Assembly (NCBI RefSeq): GCF_018343545.2
Contig: NZ_JAGYPE020000001.1
Span: forward strand, 95,727 to 159,726
Reading direction: 5' to 3'
Length of the DNA stretch: 64,000 bases
From: Neobacillus citreus
Lineage (GTDB): Bacteria; Bacillota; Bacilli; Bacillales; Cytobacillaceae
The position numbers and the translations under genes are program-made. The notes under the pieces were generated by a model. The model did no database searches. It was not told the DNA's origin and saw only the letters and a list, made by a program, of their open reading frames with translations. Positions 48,985 to 58,641 of the stretch are shown here, piece after piece (the stretch's first letter is position 1; every line of letters starts with the position of its first letter).

Positions 48985-50083
48985 ATTCAATTAATCCTGT
49001 ATCCGTAATTTTAACCTTCGTATCTACCTTAAAGATTATTTTGGGATAAATCTTCTGCCATTCTTCCCAATCATTTTCATTAAAATGGCGGGAACGATAA
49101 CGCAATCCAAAGCCAATTGGGTCAAGGCCCGACTTCTGGATTTTTACTAAAACGTCTTTTACAAATTTGTTTGATTCCTTTTCTACCTCCTTTTCATATT
49201 TGGCTAATCTGGTATTGGGAATTTTTCTACTGGTCTCCTCCACTATCCCTTTTATTTTTATATCAAATTTTATATATGGCGGTTTACCTTTTGGCGTATA
49301 AATTTTATACTTCGACTTTATTTTCTGCGTATCTATAAAAAACCTGGTTTTGCCCTTTCTTGCCCATATCGCTGATTTTTCTTCCTTATTCAAAAGGAAG
49401 TTAAGGGCTTTTGTCTCCTCAGGAGTAAGGGTGAGTTCCATATGACTTTTATTAAAAAGACCGGTCGTATTTATTTCAACAAATTCCTTTTTAGCTTCAA
49501 CAATCGGCAGCATCGGGTCCAACCCCCGTTCAATCAGCCTCATCTTAAAATCAAACAGGAAATCCGGCAGAATATAAGGTGTTTCCGAGCCGTCTTTTCC
49601 CATAGCGAGAAACAAAGAGTTCGACGGAATTTGTTCTGATTTTGGTTTGACCTTTAGCACCTCAAGTGCACCAGGCTTGGCAACCGCCACCCAGGCAATC
49701 ATTTGAATATCTCTTCTTCTTGACAGCCAATAGTAAATCCCGGCATTACCCTTTTGTTTCGCCAGCTTCTCACCAATCAAAATCATCTTTGCGTGACTAA
49801 AATCGATTTCCTTATCCACTTTTGTTTTAATAATTCGGACTGCATCCGACATTGAGTCCGCTTGTTCCGATACTATCGTGAATTCGTTTGGCTGTTGTTT
49901 TGACCCACTTGGAATGGCAAATTTAAGGTGGACATCATATTTCTTCGAACTGTTTTTGGCAAGATCGACCCCAATACTGACAACAAACAATCGTTTATCG
50001 ATATCCTTGAACCCACACCCAGTCAAAAGTAAAGAAACGATTACAACATGGAATGCAACAGACCATTTTACAATCCACTTCAT
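48983..50083 (-). CDS. Spore germination lipoprotein, GerAC-type (operon 2)
   Basis: 366 aa from ATG 50083, which overlaps the GerB stop by ATGA and has AAGGAGG 8 nt upstream; an ATG seven codons earlier is rejected. Signal peptide with lipobox LTGC, then CGFKDIDKRLFVVSIGVDLA. Shorter than the operon 1 C protein. C-terminal GerAC domain. Anchored to the spore inner membrane. Last gene of an A-B-C ordered receptor operon. Confidence 0.9.
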   Translation of the reverse strand: MKWIVKWSVAFHVVIVSLLLTGCGFKDIDKRLFVVSIGVDLAKNSSKKYDVHLKFAIPSGSKQQPNEFTIVSEQADSMSDAVRIIKTKVDKEIDFSHAKMILIGEKLAKQKGNAGIYYWLSRRRDIQMIAWVAVAKPGALEVLKVKPKSEQIPSNSLFLAMGKDGSETPYILPDFLFDFKMRLIERGLDPMLPIVEAKKEFVEINTTGLFNKSHMELTLTPEETKALNFLLNKEEKSAIWARKGKTRFFIDTQKIKSKYKIYTPKGKPPYIKFDIKIKGIVEETSRKIPNTRLAKYEKEVEKESNKFVKDVLVKIQKSGLDPIGFGLRYRSRHFNENDWEEWQKIYPKIIFKVDTKVKITDTGLIE

Positions 50084-51156
50084 GCTAACTTCCTCCTTGC
50101 CCATAGGCTAAAAGAAATAACAATAACTACTTCCAGACCTAATCGGGCAATCATCCAATAGACCGTAATTTGATTTAAAAGGATTGTTTCAAGGAACATG
50201 ACCGCAATTACTGCGCACCCACAATAGGCTGAAAGAACAATCCATTTCATCTTTTTGTTTTCCTTTTTCCTAAATGTCCCTTTAAATAATTCAAATGCGT
50301 TATGCCAATGCATCGTGATACTCATAAGCGTGATACTCATATAAAACATTAAAAATATAAAAATGACTCTCTCTATCGGACTGTATACGAGGCGCAGGGA
50401 ATCTGACGTCGATATCCAGGGGTATAGATATTCCTGGGCACCGTCCGATCCATGAAACCCGATTGGAATAAAAAAAGTAGTAAACAAATTGAAAAGGCTC
50501 ATAAAGAAGATGATGATAAAGTTCCAAACTTTAAGTTTTTCTTTAATTACTCGATTAAAAATAACAAGATTGGCATAACCGCTAAAAACGTAAGAAGCTG
50601 CAGCAATGGCTTTTATGCTTGGCCGATCGAACAGATGAGTGCCAACCTCAAGAATCGAATCCCAGTTTAAATAATCACTGGTGAATGCTTTAAAAACGAT
50701 AAAACCGATTAACGGTGTATTCATAAACAGGATAATTTCTAAAATATACATAACTCTTTCAGTAGGAAGCTGAATAATAAATATAATCGCGATTAGATAA
50801 ATCGTCAGCAGTAATAACCTTGGCATTTCCGGATTGATAAAACGGGTTAAGATATCGATAAAACCAACCAGCGTAATGAGCCCAGCAGAAAACGCGGTAA
50901 GCTGAATGCTGCCAAAATGGAGAATTGTTAACCACCGGTGCTTAAAAAATTTATCAGCGATTTCAGGGAGTCCTTGCCCTGGGAATTTCGTGATTGCCTT
51001 GCTATATAGGCAGGCAAGGGTAAAACCAATCGGAATGGCAATCAACATTCCCATTACCGCCCCTTCATACCGGTATTCGATTAAGATTTTCGGTACAAAA
51101 ATGATTACGTTAATTATCATATTGATTAATATTAAATAGAGAAAATATCGGTTCAA
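50080..51156 (-). CDS. Spore germination protein, GerAB-type permease (operon 2)
   Basis: 358 aa, about ten hydrophobic segments (from NRYFLYLILINMIINVIIF onward), APC-type germinant-binding subunit. It follows the A gene by 21 nt. Predicted ligand pocket cannot be assigned. Order A-B-C as in B. subtilis gerA/gerB. Confidence 0.9.
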   Translation of the reverse strand: MNRYFLYLILINMIINVIIFVPKILIEYRYEGAVMGMLIAIPIGFTLACLYSKAITKFPGQGLPEIADKFFKHRWLTILHFGSIQLTAFSAGLITLVGFIDILTRFINPEMPRLLLLTIYLIAIIFIIQLPTERVMYILEIILFMNTPLIGFIVFKAFTSDYLNWDSILEVGTHLFDRPSIKAIAAASYVFSGYANLVIFNRVIKEKLKVWNFIIIFFMSLFNLFTTFFIPIGFHGSDGAQEYLYPWISTSDSLRLVYSPIERVIFIFLMFYMSITLMSITMHWHNAFELFKGTFRKKENKKMKWIVLSAYCGCAVIAVMFLETILLNQITVYWMIARLGLEVVIVISFSLWARRKLA

Positions 51157-51177
51157 TCCCCTCCCTCCTAACCTAAG

Positions 51178-52512
51178 TTATTTTTTATTTGGCTTTGATT
51201 GTATTAATGTAAGAAATGGCTGGCCAAAACTATCAAGTTTAACCATATACGCGATAAACAATAAAAAGCCGATGACCACACCAACCAGCCCAAACACAGT
51301 GGCCAGTCCCAAAACGATATATTTGACAACTCTTACCGAAAAGCTAAAGGCGTTAATGGGGACAACAAAGTTGGAGATGGCAACAGTAGATACAATGATA
51401 ATCATAATATTACTGACAAGCCCAGCCTCCGTAGCTGCCTGTCCTAAAATTAAACCTCCTACAGTTGTGGCTGTCGGACCAATCGCTTTCGGCAGCCGAA
51501 TGCTGGCCTCCGTCAACATCTCCATCATAAACAGCATCAACAATACTTCCACGAATGAAGGATACGGAACGAGATTTCGACTCCCGGCAATCGATAAAGC
51601 CAACTGCACGCGATATATCTCCGGGTTATAACTGGTGGTCGCCACATACAGACCTGGTAAAATTATACTGACAAGAAGTCCAATATAACGCATGGTTTGC
51701 AAGAATCTTCCGACCCAATAGGTTTGATAAATATCAGCCATCGAAGCCATAAAATCCTTCATTGAAGTTGGCAAAACAACGGCAAATGGCGAACCGTGGA
51801 TTAATAAAATTATTTTTCCTGTTGACAAGTTTATGGCGACCCGGTCCGGTCTTTCTGTCACCAACATGACCGGAAATAGGGAACGATTACTTTTTTTGAT
51901 ACTGTCAAGCAGCTGTTCCCCTGTTTGAAACATATTAATCTTGACATTACCCAAAAATTCTTTGATACGGCCTAATGTGTCCATATCAGCAAATCTAGTG
52001 TCATAAAGGAGCATCACCTTCGTTTTAGAAATGGTTCCCACTTGTGAGGATTCAACTTTCAGTGTTGCTTCCGGATAACGGTGCCGGATCAGTCCCAGAT
52101 TTGTCGGTAAGCTTTCACTAAAACCGGATTGAGGCCCTTGAATCGTCGTTTCCACCGTTGTATCCTGAACGGCATTATTATGGTCAACCTTGCAGTCAAA
52201 TAAAAAAATATAGTCCTGATAAAAAAGGACTGCCTCCCCCCTAAGCACGCTTTCGACCGTTTGCTCCTCGGTTTTAAATGCTGTTATTTTTGGATGGGAT
52301 TGAAGATAATCCAAAAATAACTCAGCGCCTTGTATTTCAAAAAAGGGTTTAAGTACATATTGGCCCAAAACCTGTTCATCACTTATTGATTTTATATAAT
52401 AGGTTTCAAGATATTTTTCCTTGGTGAAGTTTTCTTTAAAAACTACATCTTCCGCCTTTTGAATTTTGTTCATTAGACTTTTTTTGATGGATTCCACTTT
52501 AGTAGTCGGCAT
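51178..52512 (-). CDS. Spore germination protein, GerAA-type (operon 2), short form
   Basis: 444 aa. N-terminal hydrophilic domain to about 245, then the membrane domain with family motif NLVPYPSFVEVLLMLFMMEMLTEASIRLPKAIGPT. AGAGGGAGA precedes the ATG. It is about 90 residues shorter than the first A subunit, lacking a long basic N-extension and the Pro/Asp-rich tail. First gene of the second germinant receptor operon. Confidence 0.92.
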   Translation of the reverse strand: MPTTKVESIKKSLMNKIQKAEDVVFKENFTKEKYLETYYIKSISDEQVLGQYVLKPFFEIQGAELFLDYLQSHPKITAFKTEEQTVESVLRGEAVLFYQDYIFLFDCKVDHNNAVQDTTVETTIQGPQSGFSESLPTNLGLIRHRYPEATLKVESSQVGTISKTKVMLLYDTRFADMDTLGRIKEFLGNVKINMFQTGEQLLDSIKKSNRSLFPVMLVTERPDRVAINLSTGKIILLIHGSPFAVVLPTSMKDFMASMADIYQTYWVGRFLQTMRYIGLLVSIILPGLYVATTSYNPEIYRVQLALSIAGSRNLVPYPSFVEVLLMLFMMEMLTEASIRLPKAIGPTATTVGGLILGQAATEAGLVSNIMIIIVSTVAISNFVVPINAFSFSVRVVKYIVLGLATVFGLVGVVIGFLLFIAYMVKLDSFGQPFLTLIQSKPNKK

Positions 52513-52592
52513 ATGTCTCCCTCTTTAACAACTGCTTTGTACGTTACTGTCCCACAATGGCTGGTATTTTATTCTAAAAAGAGAGGGTACTT

Positions 52593-52670
52593 ATGGGTGA
52601 TGCTTTATGGTTTTTCGTTGTAATTAGTGGTATTATCGTAATAGTTTTTAAACATTTGTGCGCTTTTTAA
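52593..52670 (+). CDS. 25-aa hydrophobic membrane peptide upstream of corA
   Basis: ATG behind GAGAGGG, 25 codons, TAA, then GGAG for corA only 9 nt later. The product MGDALWFFVVISGIIVIVF with KHLCAF tail is a single membrane-spanning helix. Whether it is a real small subunit, a leader peptide or chance is unknown. Translational coupling to corA is plausible. Confidence 0.5.
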   Translation: MGDALWFFVVISGIIVIVFKHLCAF

Positions 52671-52679
52671 GGAGTCTTT

Positions 52680-53630
52680 ATGATAAGAACCATTGCTATA
52701 AAAAACAATAAGGAAATCGTCAAAGACGTGGATATCATTCACTTGGTGAAGGGAAATTTTAAGTGGTACTGGATTGATTTTAATCAGCCGACTGAAGAGG
52801 AAATCGAATTCCTGAGGGACCCACTATCTTTTCATCCATTGGCGATTGAGGATTGTATTCATCATTTACAAAGGCCAAAATTAGATTATTATGACAACTA
52901 TACTTTTTTTGTCACTCAATCCTTAAACCAGGAAACGATTTCAAAAGAAGAGGTGGATTTCTTTCTTAGCGGGAACTATATTGTTACATTTCATTACAGC
53001 CCCTCGATGGAAATTAATGAAGTATGGAACCGTTTAAGTCAATCTCCAAATATTCAAAAATGGGATCCCTCCCACGTCCTTTATAATATTATCGATAAAA
53101 TGGTGGACAACTATTTTCCTCCAATTTATAAGATTGAAGACCGCTTAAGTGAGATTGATGAGAATTCAACAGGCAGATCAATGGAGGTGTTGTTGGAGGA
53201 TTTGTTTGATACTCGGCATCAGCTTCTATCGTTACGACATACAATTACACCGATGCGCGACCTAATCTATCGAATGTTAAACTCGCAGCGGATGACGGAA
53301 ATGCAAGGGAAAATGGTTTACTTTTCCGATATCCATGACCATTTATTAAAATTAACAGAAATGATTGAAGCAAACAGGGAGTTAACGACGGATATCCGGG
53401 ACAGCTATATATCCATCAACTCCCACCAGACAAATCACGTAATGAAGGTCTTGACTGTCATTACAACCATTTTCATGCCACTGACTTTTATTGCCGGCCT
53501 CTATGGAATGAACTTTCATTATATGCCAGAGCTTAATTGGAAATATGGTTATTTTGCTGTCCTTTTTCTGATGTTCCTAGTCGGGCTTTGGATGTTCTTA
53601 TGGTTTAAGAAAAAAGGATGGTTTAAGTAA
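52680..53630 (+). CDS. corA: CorA-family Mg2+/divalent cation transporter
   Basis: 316 aa. Large cytoplasmic N-domain and two C-terminal membrane helices; the selectivity motif is YGMNF, GMN at about 276-278, followed by the MPEL loop. Forms homopentamers for Mg2+ (sometimes Co2+ or Ni2+) influx. GGAG is 5 nt upstream of the ATG. No Mg2+ riboswitch (ykoK) is seen in the short leader, which instead holds a 25-aa ORF. Confidence 0.92.
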   Translation: MIRTIAIKNNKEIVKDVDIIHLVKGNFKWYWIDFNQPTEEEIEFLRDPLSFHPLAIEDCIHHLQRPKLDYYDNYTFFVTQSLNQETISKEEVDFFLSGNYIVTFHYSPSMEINEVWNRLSQSPNIQKWDPSHVLYNIIDKMVDNYFPPIYKIEDRLSEIDENSTGRSMEVLLEDLFDTRHQLLSLRHTITPMRDLIYRMLNSQRMTEMQGKMVYFSDIHDHLLKLTEMIEANRELTTDIRDSYISINSHQTNHVMKVLTVITTIFMPLTFIAGLYGMNFHYMPELNWKYGYFAVLFLMFLVGLWMFLWFKKKGWFK

Positions 53631-53631
53631 A

Positions 53632-53672
53632 TAAAGAGGTGTCCTTCATACTTTTGGGACACCCTCTTTAAA
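53632..53672 (+). terminator. Terminator of corA
   Basis: AAAGAGGTGTCC / GGGACACCCTCTTT stem with loop TTCATACTTTT, followed by AAATC; bidirectional use with the YetF-like gene is possible. Confidence 0.8.
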
Positions 53673-53689
53673 TCTCCATATGATATCAT

Positions 53690-54397
53690 TTAACTATCTT
53701 CTCCCGGATTGTAATAGTAAGGATCCCCCTTATGTTTCTTTATTACATCATTATCAATAAATAACTTCCCGTTTTCTAAATAAGTGGCTAATATGATGTT
53801 CTCCACTTTTTCACCTGTTTTTTCTACCTCGTTCATCAGCCAGCCTTGTTCTAGTTGGAGATATTTTAGATTATGATAAATAATTTGCCCGTCCATAATT
53901 AGTGGTATTGGGACATACTCCTTCTTCACCTTTAAATTTAAATCATTCGGCTGAATTGGCCGGTATTCTGATTTGGGTATCACACTAATGCTGCCCGTTT
54001 CCTCCATTACAGCAAGATCAATATTTTGCGTATCTGTATACCCTTGCACCCTTAAATGTGATAATAATTCGTTCATCGGCATACGCACCTTTTTCAGTCC
54101 TGTTCGATCAATATCACCATTACGAATTAACACGGTGGGACTTTCGTAGATGATCCATCTTAATTTATTATTTAGGGATAAACGGATCAAAATTTTATAT
54201 AAAATAACTAAAATGGCTCCATAAATTATTGCTTTACCTAAATCATTTACTTCAACGGGAGTACTGATAATATTGGTCAGGACAAAGATATACAGTAAAT
54301 CAAATGTATGCATTTGCGATACGGCCTTTTTACCTGTCATCCTCAAAAATACATATCCTGCTAAAAAAACAATAATTGTACGGTAGATTAATTCCAA
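53690..54397 (-). CDS. YetF/DUF421 family membrane protein (second copy)
   Basis: 235 aa, TTG start behind GGGGAG. Three N-terminal membrane helices, then DUF421 with LIRNGDIDRTGLKKVRMPMNELL and IPLIMDGQIIYHNL. Paralog of 17523-18200 with a more acidic tail. Related YetF-type proteins in spore formers are linked with the forespore; function unclear. Confidence 0.9.
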   Translation of the reverse strand: MELIYRTIIVFLAGYVFLRMTGKKAVSQMHTFDLLYIFVLTNIISTPVEVNDLGKAIIYGAILVILYKILIRLSLNNKLRWIIYESPTVLIRNGDIDRTGLKKVRMPMNELLSHLRVQGYTDTQNIDLAVMEETGSISVIPKSEYRPIQPNDLNLKVKKEYVPIPLIMDGQIIYHNLKYLQLEQGWLMNEVEKTGEKVENIILATYLENGKLFIDNDVIKKHKGDPYYYNPGEDS

Positions 54398-54548
54398 AAT
54401 ATATCTCCCCTAGCAATAGTAAAACGACCATTTGACTCGATGTTAGTATTAGATTTTTTTTTGCATCTAAACCAGAAGCATTTTTATTAACATAGAAATT
54501 TAGATGTATAATAAAAAGGATCGCTATTATAGAGAGGAGAAAGTAATT

Positions 54549-55598
54549 GTGGCATATCCAAACACGGAAGATATAATGAAGGTATTAACAGAGTTAGTCT
54601 CCATTCCAAGCCCATCCGGCAATACGAATGAAGTGATTACCTTTGTTGAGAAATTCTTTGCTGAACTGCAGATTGAAACGAAGAGAAATCGTAAAGGCGG
54701 TCTTATTGCAACATTGGAAGGCAAAGACAAAAGCCAGCACAGGATGCTGACCGCGCATGTGGATACACTCGGTGCCATGGTAAAGGAAATAAAATCTAAT
54801 GGCAGACTGAAAATTGACCTGATTGGCGGATTTAAGTACAACTCGGTCGAAGGTGAATACTGCCAAATTGAAACATCTAGCGGCAAGAAATTCACTGGGA
54901 CCATCCTGATGCATCAAACATCCGTCCACGTTTACAAAGATGCCGGAAAAGCGGAACGGAATCAGGAGAATATGGAAATTCGAATTGATGAGAAAGTACA
55001 TACAGCAGAAGAAGTCCGCTCGCTTGGAATTGAAGTAGGAGATTTTGTTTCCTTTGACCCGCGCGTTGAGGTGACACCGAGCGGATATATCAAGTCGCGC
55101 CACTTGGATGATAAAGCGAGCGTGGCTGTTCTCCTGCAATTAATTAAACAAATTAAAACGGAGAATATCATTTTACCTTACACCACACATTACCTCATTT
55201 CGAATAATGAAGAAATTGGCTATGGCGGTAATTCCAATATAACACCGGAAACGGTTGAATACTTAGCGGTTGATATGGGGGCAATGGGAGACGGACAGTC
55301 AACCGATGAATACACGGTTTCGATCTGTGTGAAGGATTCAAGCGGCCCATATCATTACGGCTTACGAAAACATTTAGTGCAGCTTGCAGAAGCTAACAAT
55401 ATCGGTTATAAGCTTGATATTTATCCGCACTATGGCTCAGATGCCTCCGCTGCCATCCGTTCCGGACACGATATTGTCCATGGATTAATCGGCCCCGGCA
55501 TCGATTCATCACACGCGTTTGAACGAACCCACAAATCGTCGCTAGAAAATACAGCCAAGCTTTTGTATCATTACGTTCAATCGGAGCTAATTTTATAA
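54549..55598 (+). CDS. M42-family glutamyl aminopeptidase/deblocking peptidase
   Basis: 349 aa from a GTG at 54549 placed 9 nt after GAGGAG; the earlier in-frame ATG at 54504 lacks a site. Motifs: HVDTLGAMV (metal His), RHLDDKASVAVLL, NNEEIGYGGNS (catalytic Glu), and C-terminal HAFERTH. Cobalt/zinc-dependent aminopeptidase acting on peptide N-termini, perhaps part of a TET-like dodecamer (YsdC/YtoP-type). Terminator follows. Confidence 0.9.
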   Translation: MAYPNTEDIMKVLTELVSIPSPSGNTNEVITFVEKFFAELQIETKRNRKGGLIATLEGKDKSQHRMLTAHVDTLGAMVKEIKSNGRLKIDLIGGFKYNSVEGEYCQIETSSGKKFTGTILMHQTSVHVYKDAGKAERNQENMEIRIDEKVHTAEEVRSLGIEVGDFVSFDPRVEVTPSGYIKSRHLDDKASVAVLLQLIKQIKTENIILPYTTHYLISNNEEIGYGGNSNITPETVEYLAVDMGAMGDGQSTDEYTVSICVKDSSGPYHYGLRKHLVQLAEANNIGYKLDIYPHYGSDASAAIRSGHDIVHGLIGPGIDSSHAFERTHKSSLENTAKLLYHYVQSELIL

Positions 55599-55610
55599 AA
55601 CCTTCTTAAT

Positions 55611-55646
55611 AAAAAAGACCAATTGGTGCCCCGATTGGTCTTTTTG
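55611..55646 (+). terminator. Terminator of the M42 peptidase gene
   Basis: AAAAAAGACCAAT-TGGTGCCCCG-ATTGGTCTTTTT, perfect outer stem and T run. Confidence 0.9.
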
Positions 55647-55657
55647 CCGCTTAGTTT

Positions 55658-55684
55658 CTTAATAAAATTTAATAATTTATTAAG
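55658..55684. repeat. AT-rich palindrome upstream of the dlt operon
   Basis: CTTAATAAA and TTTATTAAG perfect 9-bp arms around a 9-bp AT centre, about 107 bp before dltX. Candidate operator of a regulator of D-alanylation. Confidence 0.4.
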
Positions 55685-55790
55685 TTTTTATTTATTGAGG
55701 CAGGACAAAAAGCTATTTATGATTAGTTAGTAGATTAAAAAAATGGTTCATTTTAACTACATCAAAACAACAATACTGGAGGATTCACCA

Positions 55791-55940
55791 ATGTTTGCTA
55801 GGTTAAAAGTTTTCTTTGCCAATCAAAAGATAAAATGGTTTGGCAGATTTTTTTATTACTTGCTTATCCTCCTTCTATTATTCTTCATGTATGGCTTCAA
55901 CGACGCAAGCGCAGGTGCTTATATTTATAACGATTTTTAA
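55791..55940 (+). CDS. dltX: DltX, small D-alanylation pathway protein
   Basis: 49 aa from the ATG at 55791, with TGGAGG 9 nt upstream. One membrane helix (about 20-33) after a basic amphipathic start MFARLKVFFANQKIKW and the conserved ending AGAYIYNDF (the C-terminal acidic/aromatic motif of DltX). DltX is required for D-alanine transfer to teichoic acids with DltB/DltD. It starts the dltXABCD operon, 15 nt before dltA. Confidence 0.92.
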   Translation: MFARLKVFFANQKIKWFGRFFYYLLILLLLFFMYGFNDASAGAYIYNDF

Positions 55941-55955
55941 CGGGAGGCATCCAAG

Positions 55956-57473
55956 ATGAAAATGTTATCAACCATTCAGAGCTTTGCAATTTCAAATCCA
56001 AATACATTGGCATATATCTCTCCCACTGAAGAAATCACTTATGGTGAGTTATGGAGACAATCTGAACAAGTAGGAGCATATCTTCTTAACGAAATGAACG
56101 AAAGAAAAACTCCTGTGATTGTTTACGGCCATATGGATGCTTCCATGATTAGTTCCTTTTTGGGCTGCGTAAAAGCAGGATTAGCCTATATCCCTGTTGA
56201 TACCTCCATTCCAATCGAAAGAATCATGACGATCATCAGCCGTTCCCATGCGGAATTCGTAATCAATACAACTGGGCTGGACCTTGATTTTGAAAATTTT
56301 CCTGTCACGACTGTTAATTTTGAAAAAATCATGGCTGAACAGATAACAACTGCCCCAATTCATGTTGAAAATTGGGTTGACGGTGACGAAAACTATTACA
56401 TTATTTATACATCGGGCAGTACGGGCAATCCAAAAGGTGTGCAGATTTCTGCCAATAACCTGCAAAGCTTTGTCGATTGGATGTTGAACGACTTTCCAAT
56501 CACAAGAAATCAGCGGTTTTTAAACCAGGCTCCCTACTCTTTTGATCTTTCTGTAATGGACCTATATCCAGCGCTAGCAAGCGGTGGGACCATTTTCGCG
56601 ATTACAAAAGAGTTGATTGCCAAGCCAAAGCTGCTATTTGAAGCATTAGCAAAATCAAAAACAGAGGTCTGGACCTCGACACCATCTTTCGTGCAAATGT
56701 GCTTAATGGATCCATCCTTTAACCAAGAGCTTTTACCGGAACTGCAGATATTCTTATTTTGCGGTGAGATCTTGCCGGCAACGATTTGCCAGCAGTTAAT
56801 GGAACGATTCCCTAAAGCTAGGATTTATAATACCTACGGGCCTACTGAAGCAACGGTTGCGGTCACTTCCGTTGAGGTAACTGCAGAATTGCTTGAAGCA
56901 AATCCCAATCTGCCAATCGGAAAACCTAAAGCAGATACCCAGATTTTCATTGTCGATGAAAACGGCACCCTCGTCTCACCGGGAGAAAAAGGTGAGATGA
57001 TTATTATCGGTCCAAGTGTAAGTAAAGGCTATCTTGGAGAAAAAGAGCTGACTGAAAAAGCATTTCTTCGAATCGATGATAAACAGGCCTATCGAACAGG
57101 TGACGCTGCCTTTATCGACGAAAAAGGTTTTATTTTCTACAAAGGCAGAATGGATTTTCAAATCAAACTGCATGGCTATCGGATGGAATTAGAGGAAATT
57201 GAACATCATATTGCCAATTCCAAGTATGTGAAATCAGCTGCGGTAGTTCCTGTTTATCAAAATGACAAAATAGATTATTTACTCGCAGCCATCATTCCTA
57301 ATGACCATGATTTTGAAAAAGAATTTCAGTTGACCAGTGCAATCAAAAAAGAACTCGGTGAGGTATTGCCAGCCTATATGATCCCAAGAAAGTTTTCTTA
57401 TTTTGAAGAATTGCCAATGACAGCAAATGGAAAAATGGATCGCAAAAAATTTAAGGAATTGGTATTGCAATGA
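55956..57473 (+). CDS. dltA: D-alanine--D-alanyl carrier protein ligase
   Basis: 505 aa, adenylation enzyme that activates D-Ala with ATP and loads DltC. IIYTSGSTGNPKGV about 146-159, YNTYGPTEATVAV about 290, YRTGDAAFIDEKG, and the C-terminal Lys in TANGKMDRKKF. GGGAGG precedes the ATG. Operon with dltB (overlapping by 4 nt). Confidence 0.97.
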   Translation: MKMLSTIQSFAISNPNTLAYISPTEEITYGELWRQSEQVGAYLLNEMNERKTPVIVYGHMDASMISSFLGCVKAGLAYIPVDTSIPIERIMTIISRSHAEFVINTTGLDLDFENFPVTTVNFEKIMAEQITTAPIHVENWVDGDENYYIIYTSGSTGNPKGVQISANNLQSFVDWMLNDFPITRNQRFLNQAPYSFDLSVMDLYPALASGGTIFAITKELIAKPKLLFEALAKSKTEVWTSTPSFVQMCLMDPSFNQELLPELQIFLFCGEILPATICQQLMERFPKARIYNTYGPTEATVAVTSVEVTAELLEANPNLPIGKPKADTQIFIVDENGTLVSPGEKGEMIIIGPSVSKGYLGEKELTEKAFLRIDDKQAYRTGDAAFIDEKGFIFYKGRMDFQIKLHGYRMELEEIEHHIANSKYVKSAAVVPVYQNDKIDYLLAAIIPNDHDFEKEFQLTSAIKKELGEVLPAYMIPRKFSYFEELPMTANGKMDRKKFKELVLQ

Positions 57474-58636
57474 CACCATATGGTTCTTTTACATTCTTTA
57501 TCATCCTTGCTGTACTTTTAGCGCCGACTGCTGTTCTGGGACTTATGGGAAAAAGATTTCACACTTACAATATGGTTATAACGGTTGTTGCACTAGGGTT
57601 AATCTTTGCTTCATCCCTTAAGCAGGCTGCGGCCTTAAGTCTATTTACCGTTTGGCAGGTAATATTAATACAGTCATATATTTCGTACCGAAAAAACAGC
57701 AATAGCAATGGCGTCTTTTACGGGGCCGTGATCCTATCAATTTTACCGCTTGTTCTTTCCAAGCTGCTGCCCTATTTTTCGGATGTTAATTTCATCGGTT
57801 TTCTAGGTATTTCCTATTTAACGTTTAAGGGCACACAATTAGTGATGGAAACAAGGGATGGACTAATCAAGAAAAACCCTCCCCTTTCCCGCCTGCTCTA
57901 TTTTATCTTGTTTTTCCCGACTATTTCATCAGGCCCGATTGACCGCTATCGTCGATTTGAAAAGGATATGGCTCTTGAAATGCCAGGGGAACAATATAAA
58001 TTGTTACTATATGAAGGAATCAATAAAATTTTTCGTGGTTTCCTATATAAATACATTATCGGCTACTCTATTAATCACTATTTTATAGCCAATCTGAGAT
58101 TTATTGCTCACAGTCATCTTGAGAATCATCTTTATTATATGTATGCCTACAGCCTTTACCTATTTTTTGATTTTGCCGGTTATAGTGCGTTTGCAGTTGG
58201 TGTCAGCTATATTATGGGGATTAAATCGCCGGAAAACTTTAATAAGCCATTTATCAGCCGTAATATAAAAGATTTCTGGAACCGCTGGCATATGAGCCTT
58301 TCTTTTTGGTTTAGGGACTATGTCTATATGAGATTTGTCTTTTGGATGACTAAGAAGAAGTGGACAAAAAACAGAAACCTGCTCTCAAATCTTGGCTACA
58401 TTCTGCTGTTTTTATTAATGGGAGTCTGGCACGGCCTTGAGATGCAATATATCATTTATGGGATTTACCACGCTGTATTAATGGTAGCCTATAATTCATT
58501 TGAGCAGTTGAATAAAAAGCATAAATGGTGGCCGCAAAATAAATGGACAAATGCCATCTCAATTGTGATTACCTTCCATTTCATTTGCTTTGGTTTTTAT
58601 ATTTTCTCTGGACAATTATTTCATAAAGGAGCTTGA
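57470..58636 (+). CDS. dltB: D-alanyl transfer MBOAT protein
   Basis: 388 aa, about 11 membrane helices, with MBOAT-family features: NFNKPFISRNIKDFWNRWHMSLSFWFRDYVYMRF and the catalytic His in LMGVWHGLEMQ. Receives D-Ala from DltC and moves it across the membrane for transfer to teichoic acid. Start overlaps the dltA stop. Confidence 0.97.
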   Translation: MTPYGSFTFFIILAVLLAPTAVLGLMGKRFHTYNMVITVVALGLIFASSLKQAAALSLFTVWQVILIQSYISYRKNSNSNGVFYGAVILSILPLVLSKLLPYFSDVNFIGFLGISYLTFKGTQLVMETRDGLIKKNPPLSRLLYFILFFPTISSGPIDRYRRFEKDMALEMPGEQYKLLLYEGINKIFRGFLYKYIIGYSINHYFIANLRFIAHSHLENHLYYMYAYSLYLFFDFAGYSAFAVGVSYIMGIKSPENFNKPFISRNIKDFWNRWHMSLSFWFRDYVYMRFVFWMTKKKWTKNRNLLSNLGYILLFLLMGVWHGLEMQYIIYGIYHAVLMVAYNSFEQLNKKHKWWPQNKWTNAISIVITFHFICFGFYIFSGQLFHKGA

Positions 58637-58641
58637 TTAAG

